Shown here one piece after another: positions 16,596-23,874 of a stretch of DNA of 64,000 nucleotides (its first letter is position 1; every line of letters starts with the position of its first letter). The notes beneath the pieces are model-generated. The model was given only the letters and a program-made list of their open reading frames with translations. It was not told the DNA's origin and did no database searches. Source of the stretch: Azospirillum doebereinerae. Lineage in GTDB: Bacteria > Pseudomonadota > Alphaproteobacteria > Azospirillales > Azospirillaceae. Location of the stretch: NCBI RefSeq assembly GCF_003989665.1, contig NZ_RZIJ01000002.1:1-64000 (forward strand), read 5' to 3'. The translations under genes were made by a program, and so were the position numbers.

Positions 16596-17015
16596 ATGAC
16601 GGACGCGAACGCGTTCGACGCGGTGCTGGACGCCATCCGCTTCACGGCGGACGGGCTGGTTCCGGCCATCGCGCAGGCCGAGGGCAGCGGCGAGATTCTG
16701 ATGATGGCCTGGATGAACCGCGACGCGGTCGTCGAGACGCTGACCACCGGCCGGGTCTGTTACTGGTCGCGCTCGCGCGGCGGGCTGTGGCGCAAGGGCG
16801 AGACCTCCGGCCAGGTTCAGCGCCTGAAGGACTTCCGCGTCGATTGCGACGGCGACACGCTGCTGCTGGTCGTGGAGCAGGACGGCGTCGCCTGCCACAC
16901 CGGCCGGCGCAGCTGCTTCTACCGCGCGTGGCGCGACGGAACGCTGGAGGTGATCCAGGAGGTCGAGACCGACCCCAGCGTGCTGTACGGGCATCAGGGC
17001 CACAGCCACGGCTGA
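16596..17015 (+). CDS. hisI: Phosphoribosyl-AMP cyclohydrolase
   Basis: A 139-residue stand-alone HisI, which opens the adenine ring of phosphoribosyl-AMP in histidine synthesis. Conserved MMAWMNRDAV, CYWSRSRGGLWRKGETSG and the metal-binding cysteines in GVACHTGRRSCFYR are all present. There is no fused HisE domain, as usual in alphaproteobacteria. CAGGAGAC precedes the ATG by about nine bases. The first of the two downstream FNR boxes starts 29 bases after its stop. Confidence 0.95.
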   Translation: MTDANAFDAVLDAIRFTADGLVPAIAQAEGSGEILMMAWMNRDAVVETLTTGRVCYWSRSRGGLWRKGETSGQVQRLKDFRVDCDGDTLLLVVEQDGVACHTGRRSCFYRAWRDGTLEVIQEVETDPSVLYGHQGHSHG

Positions 17016-17043
17016 GACGGGAAGCAAAGAATTTTCGCTTAAT

Positions 17044-17057
17044 TTGATGCAGATCAA
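17044..17057 (+). promoter_or_regulatory. FNR-type anaerobox 1
   Basis: TTGAT-GCAG-ATCAA, a perfect match to the FNR/Anr consensus TTGAT-N4-ATCAA. Its centre (17050.5) lies about 41.5 bases before the predicted start of the small RNA unit at 17092, the class II activator position. A -10-like TAGGGT sits at 17080-17085. No coding gene follows on the plus strand. Confidence 0.8.
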
Positions 17058-17091
17058 CGAAAGGCTTATGCGGTTCGGTTAGGGTTTCGCC

Positions 17092-17152
17092 ATCTCTAAC
17101 CCTCCCTGTATTCACTGAACCGGAGCATCCCTGGATGTCTCCGGTTTTTTTC
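17092..17152 (+). ncRNA. Candidate FNR-controlled small RNA 1
   Basis: About 60 bases with no reading frame: a 5' single-stranded segment with ACCCTCCCTGT (17099-17109), then a long hairpin and a T7 run. The 5' end is predicted from the FNR box spacing, not observed. CCCUCCCU is complementary to Shine-Dalgarno sequences, the usual seed of anti-SD small RNAs. The unit is duplicated at 17229-17287. A short leader of an unseen gene is unlikely, because the transcript ends in a terminator before any start codon with a ribosome site. Confidence 0.6.
17118..17151 (+). terminator. Intrinsic terminator of candidate sRNA 1
   Basis: Stem AACCGGAG (17118-17125) / CTCCGGTT (17139-17146), extended by CATCC/GGATG with one bulged T, then a T run to 17151. 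It would also end the metC-hisI transcript. Confidence 0.92.
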
Positions 17153-17180
17153 TGTCCGGATCGCCTCTCTTCGCGCACCA

Positions 17181-17194
17181 TTGATGTGGATCAA
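17181..17194 (+). promoter_or_regulatory. FNR-type anaerobox 2
   Basis: TTGAT-GTGG-ATCAA, again a perfect FNR/Anr consensus. Its centre is 17187.5, and the C-rich motif follows 52.5 bases later, against 49.5 bases for box 1. A TATTCC -10-like element is at 17217-17222. Confidence 0.8.
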
Positions 17195-17228
17195 GGCAAG
17201 ACGTCCGGAACAGGCCTATTCCTTGGCT

Positions 17229-17287
17229 TGTCTCTTATACCCTCCCTGTTTCGTTGGGAGGCCCGGAAACGGGCCTCCTATTTTTTT
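17229..17287 (+). ncRNA. Candidate FNR-controlled small RNA 2
   Basis: A second unit built like the first: TCTCTTATACCCTCCCTGT ending at 17249, a stable hairpin, and T7. The ten-base CCCTCCCTGT (17240-17249) is identical in both units, while the hairpins differ in sequence. This is what is expected of sibling RNAs under selection for the same seed. The 5' end is predicted from promoter spacing. Confidence 0.6.
17257..17287 (+). terminator. Intrinsic terminator of candidate sRNA 2
   Basis: Stem GGAGGCCCG (17257-17265) / CGGGCCTCC (17270-17278) with a GAAA tetraloop, followed by TA and seven T residues. Oriented for plus-strand transcripts. Confidence 0.93.
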
Positions 17288-17302
17288 GCCCGGAGGGAAG
17301 GA

Positions 17303-17545
17303 TCAGGAGCGGGGCCGCGAGCGCGACCAGCGCAGCAAGGCGCCGATCACCGACAAGGGAACGACGATCACCGCGCCGACCAGGATGTAGGGCAGCGCCC
17401 AGTGCCCGGCGTCGAGCATCAGATCGACGATGTCCTTGATGGTTTCCCAGCTGTTGGTGAGGATGCTGGCCGGGTCGATCCGCAGGACCGACAGGATGAA
17501 GCCGACCACGAAGCACAACACCAGCGTTTTGACGATCCAACCCAA
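17303..17545 (-). CDS. Small membrane protein, DUF6460-like
   Basis: An 80-residue protein with two hydrophobic helices (about 3-23 and 48-70) separated by RIDPASILTNSWETIKDIVDLMLDAG. The pattern of a first helix, DPxxIL, an amphipathic linker, then YILVGAVIVVP resembles DUF6460, small inner-membrane proteins of unknown role in alphaproteobacteria. No ATG fits; TTG at 17545 with GAGGTG about nine bases upstream is the best start. It is downstream of the tailocin terminator and is probably a host gene. Confidence 0.65.
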   Translation of the reverse strand: MGWIVKTLVLCFVVGFILSVLRIDPASILTNSWETIKDIVDLMLDAGHWALPYILVGAVIVVPLSVIGALLRWSRSRPRS

Positions 17546-17656
17546 AACGGCACCTCGGCAGCGGTCTCGACGAAACGGAGCCTGCACGATATCCGCATTC
17601 CCCGCGCCTGTGAAACGGCGGAGTTCCGATCGGGTTCCAGCGCGGGGACGGAACGC

Positions 17657-17687
17657 AAAAAGCCCCCGGCGCCGAAGCGCCGGGGGC
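17657..17687 (-). terminator. Intrinsic terminator at the end of the tailocin operon
   Basis: Stem GCCCCCGGCGC (17662-17672) / GCGCCGGGGGC (17677-17687) with loop CGAA. On the minus strand it is followed by TTTTT. It lies 29 bases after the last lysis-module gene and closes the minus-strand tail operon. Confidence 0.9.
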
Positions 17688-17715
17688 AGGGGGAATCGGT
17701 AAGGCACGGGGCGGC

Positions 17716-17886
17716 TCAAGTGCCCCGCTCGTTCAGGACCATGGCGGCGACGCCGAACAGGGCCGCCAGCAGCGAGGCGACGGCCTGGAACTCCGGGGCC
17801 GACAGCCCCACGGCGCCGGCCACGCCGGACAGCCCGGCGTAGGTCGAGGGCTGCGACAAGGCGCGCAGGATGACGTTGAGCGGCAT
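17716..17886 (-). CDS. Small hydrophobic protein of the lysis module
   Basis: A 56-residue protein starting MPLNVILRAL, with AGGAG seven bases upstream of the ATG. One hydrophobic helix (about 31-50, FQAVASLLAALFGVAAMVL) follows a Gly/Ala-rich segment. It is the last gene before the tailocin terminator and 42 bases after the lysozyme. Short single-helix proteins in this position are often holin-like or pinholin partners. The function is inferred from position only. Confidence 0.6.
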   Translation of the reverse strand: MPLNVILRALSQPSTYAGLSGVAGAVGLSAPEFQAVASLLAALFGVAAMVLNERGT

Positions 17887-17928
17887 GCTTGCTCCTTTCT
17901 TTTTCGCATTGGATGAGGGATGGCGGCG

Positions 17929-18345
17929 TCACACGCCGCTGCGGAACGTCTGGACGATGCGGGCGGTACGGCCCCCGACCTGGGAGGCCCACAGGCTGTC
18001 CTGCGCCTCCGCCGCCGCGCGGGCGTAATCCCCGGCCTCCAGGGCGGTCAGCATCTTGCGGAACCCGCGCAGACGGTCGATGCCCAGGTTGAAGGCCATG
18101 TTCGCCAGGGCGCGGCGGCGCGGCTCGTCCAATTTCCGCCACCACGGCAGAGTCCGGTCGAGATCGGCGGTGACACGGGCCACGTCGTTGTCGAGAAGAA
18201 TCAGCGCCTCGGCCTTGGTGACGCCCACGTCGTCGAGGTTCCGGCCCACCCCGATGGTGATCTTCCCGGCGGTGCAGCGGTAGGGCTTCAGCCGCAGGTC
18301 TTCGTCGCGGATCAGATCCGCCTTCAGCTTGGCGATGTCAGGCAT
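17929..18345 (-). CDS. Endolysin, T4-type lysozyme (GH24)
   Basis: A 138-residue muramidase that cuts the MurNAc-GlcNAc bond. The catalytic Glu is in IRDEDLRLKPY. The Asp of T4 lysozyme (D20) is a Cys in YRCTAGKITIGVGRN, and the Thr (T26) is conserved. Cys at this position is compatible with activity: the D20C form of T4 lysozyme is known to stay active. There is no signal peptide, so release depends on a holin. It overlaps the holin gene by eight bases. Role: release of assembled particles. Confidence 0.92.
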   Translation of the reverse strand: MPDIAKLKADLIRDEDLRLKPYRCTAGKITIGVGRNLDDVGVTKAEALILLDNDVARVTADLDRTLPWWRKLDEPRRRALANMAFNLGIDRLRGFRKMLTALEAGDYARAAAEAQDSLWASQVGGRTARIVQTFRSGV

Positions 18346-18685
18346 TGGAGCCGTCCTTGCGCTTGCGGGCGGAGGGGGCGGTCAGCGGGCCGACGCCCAG
18401 ATGCCGGCCCACGAACTCCACGCCCTTGATTTCGAGGATTTGCAACAGCGGATAGACGGAGAACCCCGCGATCAGCAGGGTTCCGTCCCGGTAAGCGAAG
18501 TCCGTCGGCAGGAAATCGCCGACGACCTGCCCGATGAAGAACCCGAGCCCGATGGTGCTCAGGAAACGCAGCCAGTTGAGCGGCACGTTCTTGGCGATGT
18601 GGGCGTAGAGGTAATTGGCCATGGCGCCGAAGGAGGCGACCGCCCCGTTCACCGCGAGTTCGAGAAAGGCGCTTCTGTTGTCCAT
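18338..18685 (-). CDS. Holin family protein
   Basis: A 115-residue membrane protein. Hydrophobic stretches at about 10-28, 40-60 and 65-85 (WLRFLSTIGLGFFIGQVVGDFL, LLIAGFSVYPLLQIL) and a basic C-terminal tail (SARKRKDGSNA) give the layout of a phage holin. It overlaps the lysozyme by eight bases. It would permeabilise the inner membrane so that the lysozyme reaches the wall. Family assignment rests on topology and location. Confidence 0.75.
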   Translation of the reverse strand: MDNRSAFLELAVNGAVASFGAMANYLYAHIAKNVPLNWLRFLSTIGLGFFIGQVVGDFLPTDFAYRDGTLLIAGFSVYPLLQILEIKGVEFVGRHLGVGPLTAPSARKRKDGSNA

Positions 18686-18763
18686 CGTGAACTCCTGGAC
18701 GGCGCGGCGCGGCGCCTCGTTGCAAAGGGAGCCGGCCGGGGCCGCGCGACGCCGCCATCCGGG

Positions 18764-19822
18764 TCATTCCCGGCTTTTGCTGGCCACGTCGGCTTGATTT
18801 TCATGAAAGGCTTCGGCTTCGATGGCGCAGGAGTAGCCGCCCTTCTCCAGCTTGTGCTCGACCTTGGTCACCCGCCAATCCGTGGGCAGGCCGGGCCGGA
18901 AGCCGGCGAGGGTCAGCCGCTGCTCGGCCTGGAAGGCGGGATCCCCGATGCAGGCGATGGTGAGCTTGGCCTTCTGCCGGTCCTGCCCGTTCTTCACGGT
19001 CGCCGCCTCGGCCTTGGCGGCCTTGGCGTCGGCGCAGGCGAAGCGGGTGTTCTGGTAGGGCGGGCCACCCTCCGTCACCTCCACCATGCGGGCCGCGTCC
19101 TTGTCCCAATAGGCGGTCCGCACCCCTCCCCCACTGCCGGCGGCGGGGGTCTCGGTCTTGGCGGCCTCCCCCGCCTCCTTGCGGGCAGAGTAGCTGATCT
19201 GCCAAGTGGAGAGCCGCTCCGGGCGCAGGGACAGGGCCGGCAAGGACTGCCCGGTCACGGATTTGGCTGTTCCCTTCGGGGCCAGCACCAGGAATCCGTT
19301 GACCGGCTTGGCGATGCCGTCGTGCTTGGCCGCCAGACGGTTCAGGAAGGCCATTGGGCTTTCGTTGGTCTGGTCCTCGTGCTCCACCCGCACGGCGCCC
19401 AGTTTCGGATCGGTCTTGGCCGTGTAGCCATGGGACTCGGCGATCTCCTGGGCGATGGCGCCGAGCGTGGTGCCGTCCCAGGATTTGCAGGTGGGGGAGC
19501 GGAACGGCCCGGCCATGTCCGCCGCCTTGGCGCCCACCTCCAGCACGGCCGTGGGGCCGCTGTGCTTGATCTCGTCCACGGTGAAGGCCCCCATGGCGAC
19601 CAGACCGGTCTCCGCGTAGCCCAGGGAAAGGTCCAGCCTGGTCCCCACCACCGGCAGGGCGACATGGGCGCCGGTCTCGCGGTCCGGCCGGTCGTCGAGC
19701 TTGATGGAAAGGCTGTCGGATTTGGTTTCCGCCTCGTCCTTGTAGGTCAGGGACAGCAGGCGGTCCTGGATGTTGGCGGTGATGTCCACCCCGCCCGCCA
19801 GCAACCGGAAGACTGGCCGCAT
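18764..19822 (-). CDS. D: Baseplate hub protein, P2 gpD-like
   Basis: A 352-residue late-control / gpD family protein, the gp27-like hub at the base of the contractile tail. N-terminal ITANIQDRLLSLTYKDEAETKSDSL, the VTGQSLPALSLRP segment and the C-terminal TDWRVTKVEHKLEKGGYSCAIEAE are typical. An Ala/Lys-rich insertion covers about residues 215-275. It works with gpX and gpU at tail completion. Three-base gap from gpX. Confidence 0.9.
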   Translation of the reverse strand: MRPVFRLLAGGVDITANIQDRLLSLTYKDEAETKSDSLSIKLDDRPDRETGAHVALPVVGTRLDLSLGYAETGLVAMGAFTVDEIKHSGPTAVLEVGAKAADMAGPFRSPTCKSWDGTTLGAIAQEIAESHGYTAKTDPKLGAVRVEHEDQTNESPMAFLNRLAAKHDGIAKPVNGFLVLAPKGTAKSVTGQSLPALSLRPERLSTWQISYSARKEAGEAAKTETPAAGSGGGVRTAYWDKDAARMVEVTEGGPPYQNTRFACADAKAAKAEAATVKNGQDRQKAKLTIACIGDPAFQAEQRLTLAGFRPGLPTDWRVTKVEHKLEKGGYSCAIEAEAFHENQADVASKSRE

Positions 19823-19825
19823 GGA

Positions 19826-20035
19826 TCACCCCCAAATCCGGATCGTCGCCCGCGCCGGTGCCGCCGGAAGATCCGGCAGCGTGATGGTCAGCCCGGCGGG
19901 AAGCGTGGTCCCCGCGTCGGCCAGACCGGGGTTGGTGTCCAGCAAGGCCTCCGTGGCGCCGGACCGGGTACCGTACTGTTTCCAGGCGATCCAGTCCGCC
20001 ACGTCGCCCGCCTTGGTCACGTATTGAAACGCCAT
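19826..20035 (-). CDS. X: Tail protein X, LysM-like
   Basis: A 69-residue protein of the P2 gpX family, close to P2's own length. MAFQYVTKAGDVADWIAWKQYG followed by NPGLADAGTTLPAGLTITLPDLP has the LysM-like pattern of the family. Needed for baseplate or hub maturation. Between U (22-base gap) and D (three-base gap). Confidence 0.9.
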   Translation of the reverse strand: MAFQYVTKAGDVADWIAWKQYGTRSGATEALLDTNPGLADAGTTLPAGLTITLPDLPAAPARATIRIWG

Positions 20036-20057
20036 CGCTGATCCTCCACGCGTTCGG

Positions 20058-20486
20058 TCATCGGATTCGGTCTTCGGACGGGGCGCCGGGCGGGGCGTCG
20101 TCCCCGTATTCCTGGAGTTCCAGCGTAAAGTCCACCTGCCGGGGGCGGCCGTCGCCCAGGAACTCCCCCTGCTTTTCCTCCACTTTCAGGATGCACCAGA
20201 GGCCCAGCACCGCACCGGTGCCGGCCACCAACTCCAGCGGCTCGCCTCGGGCGGCCATCTCCCGCATGGCGGGGATCTGGCCCAGCCCTCCCGAAAAGGC
20301 CGGGAAGATCACGCCGTTCAAGGTCACGGTCTGCAGATCCGGGCCGGTGAACTGGAGGGCCGGCAAGCGGCCGATCCGGTCCTGCTTCGCCCACCGGAAA
20401 AGCTGGTTCCGCTGCATCGCCTGATACGCGGCGGTGCCTACCTCGAAACGGAAATCCCCCAAACCCAACATGATGCGTTCCGCCAC
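20058..20486 (-). CDS. U: Tail protein U
   Basis: A 142-residue gpU family protein. MLGLGDFRFEVGTAAYQAMQR, GRLPALQFTGPDLQTVTLNGVIFP and GLWCILKVEEKQGEFL are characteristic. P2 gpU is needed for correct tail ends. Follows the tape-measure gene after 12 bases. Confidence 0.92.
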   Translation of the reverse strand: MAERIMLGLGDFRFEVGTAAYQAMQRNQLFRWAKQDRIGRLPALQFTGPDLQTVTLNGVIFPAFSGGLGQIPAMREMAARGEPLELVAGTGAVLGLWCILKVEEKQGEFLGDGRPRQVDFTLELQEYGDDAPPGAPSEDRIR

Positions 20487-20498
20487 CGCCGGCCTCCG

Positions 20499-22820
20499 TC
20501 AATAAGGATCGTACAAGGACGCATCGGCGTCCGATTGCTGGCGGGCCGTCCACTCGTCGAGCGCGCGGCGGACGGCGCCTTCCGCCTCCTGCCGGAGGAC
20601 GTCCAGTTCCGCCACGCCGTTGACGGTGATCGACACCGTGACGGGGGCGTGGATCGCCCCGGACGCGCGGCCCGGCGCGGCGAAGGGCGATGACGCCATG
20701 CCGGAGCCCGTCCCGCCACCGCCGCCCGCGAAACCCGCCGCCTTTGCCGACAACGATGGGGAGGCGCCGGGCTGGAACGTCGGTTTCCAGGGCGGAGCCA
20801 TGGTCGAAGCCGAAGGCATGGTCTGGACCTGCCCCGCTTGGGCCACCGCCTCCACCCCCGGCAGCGGCAGGACGACCGGGATCGGGTTCGCCACCGCCTG
20901 GACGGCCGATGGCGAGGCCGCCGCCGGCACGGCGGCGACGGCGCCGGCCACCAACGCGGCGGAGGCCAGCCTCCTGGCCTGCCGCGCCGCCCGCTCCTCG
21001 CTCAGCGAAGCCACCGGAGCGCCGGCCGGGCCTTCCGGTTCCGCCTTGGGTATCGTGATGCCGAGCTTTTCCCTGGCCCATTCGGGCATCCAACCGGTGA
21101 GATCGGCCATCGCCTTCGCCATGAAGAGCTTCACGCTCTCCCATTCCCCCTTGAACCCGTCGAGAAAGCCACCGATCCAGTCCACGCCGACGGCGTAGAG
21201 GTCCACCCCGGTGAAATAGGCGATGAGGTCGTTCACCGCCCGCGCCACCAGCGCCACGGGAGAGAAGGTGGTGAGCAGGGCCAGGACCCCCTGGACAAAT
21301 CCCTCGTCGAAGGCCGCGCGCACCGATTCCCACAGCCCCGAGAACCACCCGGCGATCCCGTCCCAGTTCTGGTAGAGCAGCACCGCCCCGGCGATCAAAG
21401 CCACCAGGCCGGCGATGACCATACCCATCGGGTTGACCGCCATCGCGAGATTGAACGCGGTCATGGCGCCGTAACCGGCGCGCAGGGCGAAGACGACATC
21501 CCCGATGTACTTGACCAGTGGCGCGAACATCATCACCGCCATCCGCCCCGCACTGACCGCCATGGCGGCGTTCAACCGCACGAAGGCGGCGGCCAGCGAC
21601 ACGACGCCCCCGCCCGCGAGGGTGACCATGCCCAGGGCGATCCGTCCGATCCCGAACGCCACCCCGCCCAGGGCCACGCCCAGGTTGATCACGGATGCAA
21701 TCAGCGAGCCGTTCATCACCACCATCAGGATGACGGCCGCGCGCTCCCATCCGCCCACGGCGTCGACGGCGCTCTTCAGCGTGGTGACGGCCTTGGTGAC
21801 GCTGTCGGAGAGATCCGTCCAGGCCTTGGTCCAATCGACGCCGCGCAGCCAGGTTTCGATGCCGTTGAGGGTTTCGTCGAAGTCTTTGGCGGTCTGCTTG
21901 AGCCAGGCATTGAGCTTATCGTTGTCCTGCCAACCTTCGATCAACTCCAGGATGGTCTTGAGCTTGCCCTTCAGGGTTTCGAAGACGCCGGCGTCGCCGA
22001 TCATCCCCCAGAAATCGGATATGCTTTCCTGAAACCGTTCCCACATCCCGTCCCAGGTGTCCGACATCCGGCCCATCGCGCCGTCGAAGCCCTTGGCCTC
22101 GAAGACGCCGAGCATGGCCTTCTGCAACGCCTCGGCGTCGGTCTTGGCCGCCTTGAGCGTCTTCTCCACCCCGTCCTTGTCGGTGAAGCTCAGGGTGACC
22201 GTGTCGCCCTTGGTCTTGGACGTGACGCCGAACGACTTCAAGCCGTCCATGTTGCCCGAAAGACCGTTCGAGAACGCCGCCACGGTCTCCTTCAACGGCT
22301 TGCCGAGCGCGGAGGAGGCGTCGCCCAGCTTCTGCAAGGTGCCGCTCATCGGATCGATGCCCTGAAGCTTCAGCGACACGAAGGCTTCCGCTGCGGCCTT
22401 CAGATCGTAGGGCGTCTGTTTCGCAAAATCTGACAGCCAATCCATCGACGCCTGGGCCTTGTCCTGCGACCCGGTGACGTTGGTGAGGATGGTCTTGTAT
22501 CGCTCGAACTCCGCCGAGGCCTCGACGACGTTGGCGGCCCCCTCCAGCAGGAAGGAGAAGCCCTTCGTTCCCATGCCGACGAGGGCGCCGCGCAGGGTGG
22601 AGACATGGCCGTTGACCGTCTGGATGTGGCCGCCCAGCGTCTTGAAATGGGTTCCCAGCGTGACGACGGCGGCGCCACCGTCTTCCAGCCTCGCCACGGA
22701 CTGGGACAGCCGGGCGAAGGGCTCCGTCAGCGCGTCCACCGTCCGTCTCATCGACGCGAAGGTTTCCGTCAGCCGGCTCACCTCGGAGGCGCCGCTGAGG
22801 GTGAGGTTCTGTTCAGCCAC
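20499..22820 (-). CDS. T: Tail tape-measure protein
   Basis: A 773-residue tape-measure protein of the P2 gpT type, which sets tail length and leaves the tube on firing. The N-terminal half is helical (SEVSRLTETFASMRRTVDAL; the TP901 core about 80-330). Hydrophobic stretches run about 360-500, including NPMGMVIAGLVALIAGAVLL. A Pro/Ala-rich linker and an alpha/beta C-terminus follow. At roughly 0.15 nm per residue the tail would be about 115 nm, similar to P2 and R-pyocins. Its start overlaps the end of E' by eight bases. Confidence 0.93.
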   Translation of the reverse strand: MAEQNLTLSGASEVSRLTETFASMRRTVDALTEPFARLSQSVARLEDGGAAVVTLGTHFKTLGGHIQTVNGHVSTLRGALVGMGTKGFSFLLEGAANVVEASAEFERYKTILTNVTGSQDKAQASMDWLSDFAKQTPYDLKAAAEAFVSLKLQGIDPMSGTLQKLGDASSALGKPLKETVAAFSNGLSGNMDGLKSFGVTSKTKGDTVTLSFTDKDGVEKTLKAAKTDAEALQKAMLGVFEAKGFDGAMGRMSDTWDGMWERFQESISDFWGMIGDAGVFETLKGKLKTILELIEGWQDNDKLNAWLKQTAKDFDETLNGIETWLRGVDWTKAWTDLSDSVTKAVTTLKSAVDAVGGWERAAVILMVVMNGSLIASVINLGVALGGVAFGIGRIALGMVTLAGGGVVSLAAAFVRLNAAMAVSAGRMAVMMFAPLVKYIGDVVFALRAGYGAMTAFNLAMAVNPMGMVIAGLVALIAGAVLLYQNWDGIAGWFSGLWESVRAAFDEGFVQGVLALLTTFSPVALVARAVNDLIAYFTGVDLYAVGVDWIGGFLDGFKGEWESVKLFMAKAMADLTGWMPEWAREKLGITIPKAEPEGPAGAPVASLSEERAARQARRLASAALVAGAVAAVPAAASPSAVQAVANPIPVVLPLPGVEAVAQAGQVQTMPSASTMAPPWKPTFQPGASPSLSAKAAGFAGGGGGTGSGMASSPFAAPGRASGAIHAPVTVSITVNGVAELDVLRQEAEGAVRRALDEWTARQQSDADASLYDPY

Positions 22821-22941
22821 GGTTGCCTCCGCTCACGGATCCGCGTTCCCGCGCCAGCTCGTGCCAGCGCAGGAGTTCCGCCGGATCCATTCCGTCCATT
22901 TCGGACGGGGGCCAATGAAAGACAGCGGCCAGATCGGCCAT
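22813..22941 (-). CDS. E': Tail assembly protein E' (GpE family)
   Basis: A 42-residue segment, MADLAAVFHWPPSEMDGM, matching the GpE family. It lies in the -1 frame relative to gene E, and that frame is open back through E's end. In P2 the corresponding protein is made as an E-E' fusion by a -1 ribosomal frameshift. Here a slippery heptamer lies in the overlap (22986-22992). The ATG at 22941 may also be used alone. The fusion acts as a tape-measure chaperone. Confidence 0.85.
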   Translation of the reverse strand: MADLAAVFHWPPSEMDGMDPAELLRWHELARERGSVSGGNRG

Positions 22942-22964
22942 CGCCGCCCACAGGGCGTCGGGGG

Positions 22965-23240
22965 CTAGTCCCGCCCCTTCCCGGTAAAACCCGCCACCAC
23001 CTCCGCGATGGCCTCCAGATCCCCGGCGTCGATCTCGTCGACCTCCTGGGGCGACAGGCCGGCGAGCTGGCCGATCATCCACAGCGTCTTGGCGAGGTCG
23101 CCGCCCTTCACGGCGTCCATGCGCCGCAGATCCGCGACCTTGGGGCGCCGCAGGGTGAGTTCCGAAACCTCCAGGCCGTTGACCGTGAAGGGCGCCGCCA
23201 GCGCCAGCCGGCGCGGCCCGATGATCTGCGCGTTGTCCAT
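22965..23240 (-). CDS. E: Tail assembly protein E
   Basis: A 91-residue protein, the same length as P2 gpE. Segments LRRPKVADLRRMDAVKGGDL and IDAGDLEAIAEVVAGF mark the phage tail assembly chaperone family. It stops at a TAG just after the slippery sequence. Most ribosomes would make E; a minority shift into E'. Confidence 0.9.
   Translation of the reverse strand: MDNAQIIGPRRLALAAPFTVNGLEVSELTLRRPKVADLRRMDAVKGGDLAKTLWMIGQLAGLSPQEVDEIDAGDLEAIAEVVAGFTGKGRD
22986..22992 (-). promoter_or_regulatory. -1 ribosomal frameshift site GGGTTTT
   Basis: In the E frame the codons read G GGT TTT, an X XXY YYZ heptamer with X=G and Y=T. A -1 slip re-pairs GGG and TTT and continues into E' without meeting a stop. 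It is placed about 20 bases before the E stop, as in P2. Confidence 0.75.
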
Positions 23241-23355
23241 GTCCTGATCCGTCCTTTCCGATTGCCGTGTGAAAAAACGGCACGAGCCGTCCGGGGCGTC
23301 GCGCCCCGCCGGCCCGTGCCATCAATGCTGGAGTGCTGGGATAGGGGTGGGCCGG

Positions 23356-23874
23356 TCAGAGGCCGATGGCGGCCCGCTGGACGGCGAGCTGGTCGATGCC
23401 GCCGATGGTGCGCACCATGTTGACGGCGTCGATCTCCACGAGATCGTCGCCGTTCATCGTCAGCTTGTAGTAGCGGACGGCCATCTTGACGGTGAGGGTG
23501 GATTTCTCGCCCCCCATCTTCCACTCGCCCGCGTCCATCTCCACCCAGCCGCCGCGCAGGCTGACGACCACGGAGGAGACTTCGGCGCTCCCCTGGGCCT
23601 GGAAGGCGCCACGCAGGGTGACGGGGATGCCGACGGTGTCGAGCAGGCCGAAGGACCGGAACAGATCCGGATCGAAATCGGACAGCTTCAGAATGGCTTC
23701 GAGCTTCTCCATGCCCATGTCCAGCAGGACCGTCATGTCCATGCCGCCCGCCCTGTGCTCGGCGGTCTTGAGGACCAGCTTGGGAAGCGTCAGCACGTCC
23801 ACGCGGCCGGCGTAGCCGGAACCGTCGACGAACAGGCTCATGTTCTTCAGGACGCGGGGAAATTGAATGGCCAT
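23356..23874 (-). CDS. FII: Tail tube protein
   Basis: A 172-residue major tail tube protein, P2 FII type. MAIQFPRVLKNMSLFVDGSGYAG, the central LRGAFQAQGSAEVSSVVVSLRGGW and the C-terminal YYKLTMNGDDLVEIDAVNMV are diagnostic. It forms the inner hollow tube. Its ATG shares a base with the sheath stop (TAATG), keeping sheath and tube synthesis coupled. Confidence 0.95.
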   Translation of the reverse strand: MAIQFPRVLKNMSLFVDGSGYAGRVDVLTLPKLVLKTAEHRAGGMDMTVLLDMGMEKLEAILKLSDFDPDLFRSFGLLDTVGIPVTLRGAFQAQGSAEVSSVVVSLRGGWVEMDAGEWKMGGEKSTLTVKMAVRYYKLTMNGDDLVEIDAVNMVRTIGGIDQLAVQRAAIGL

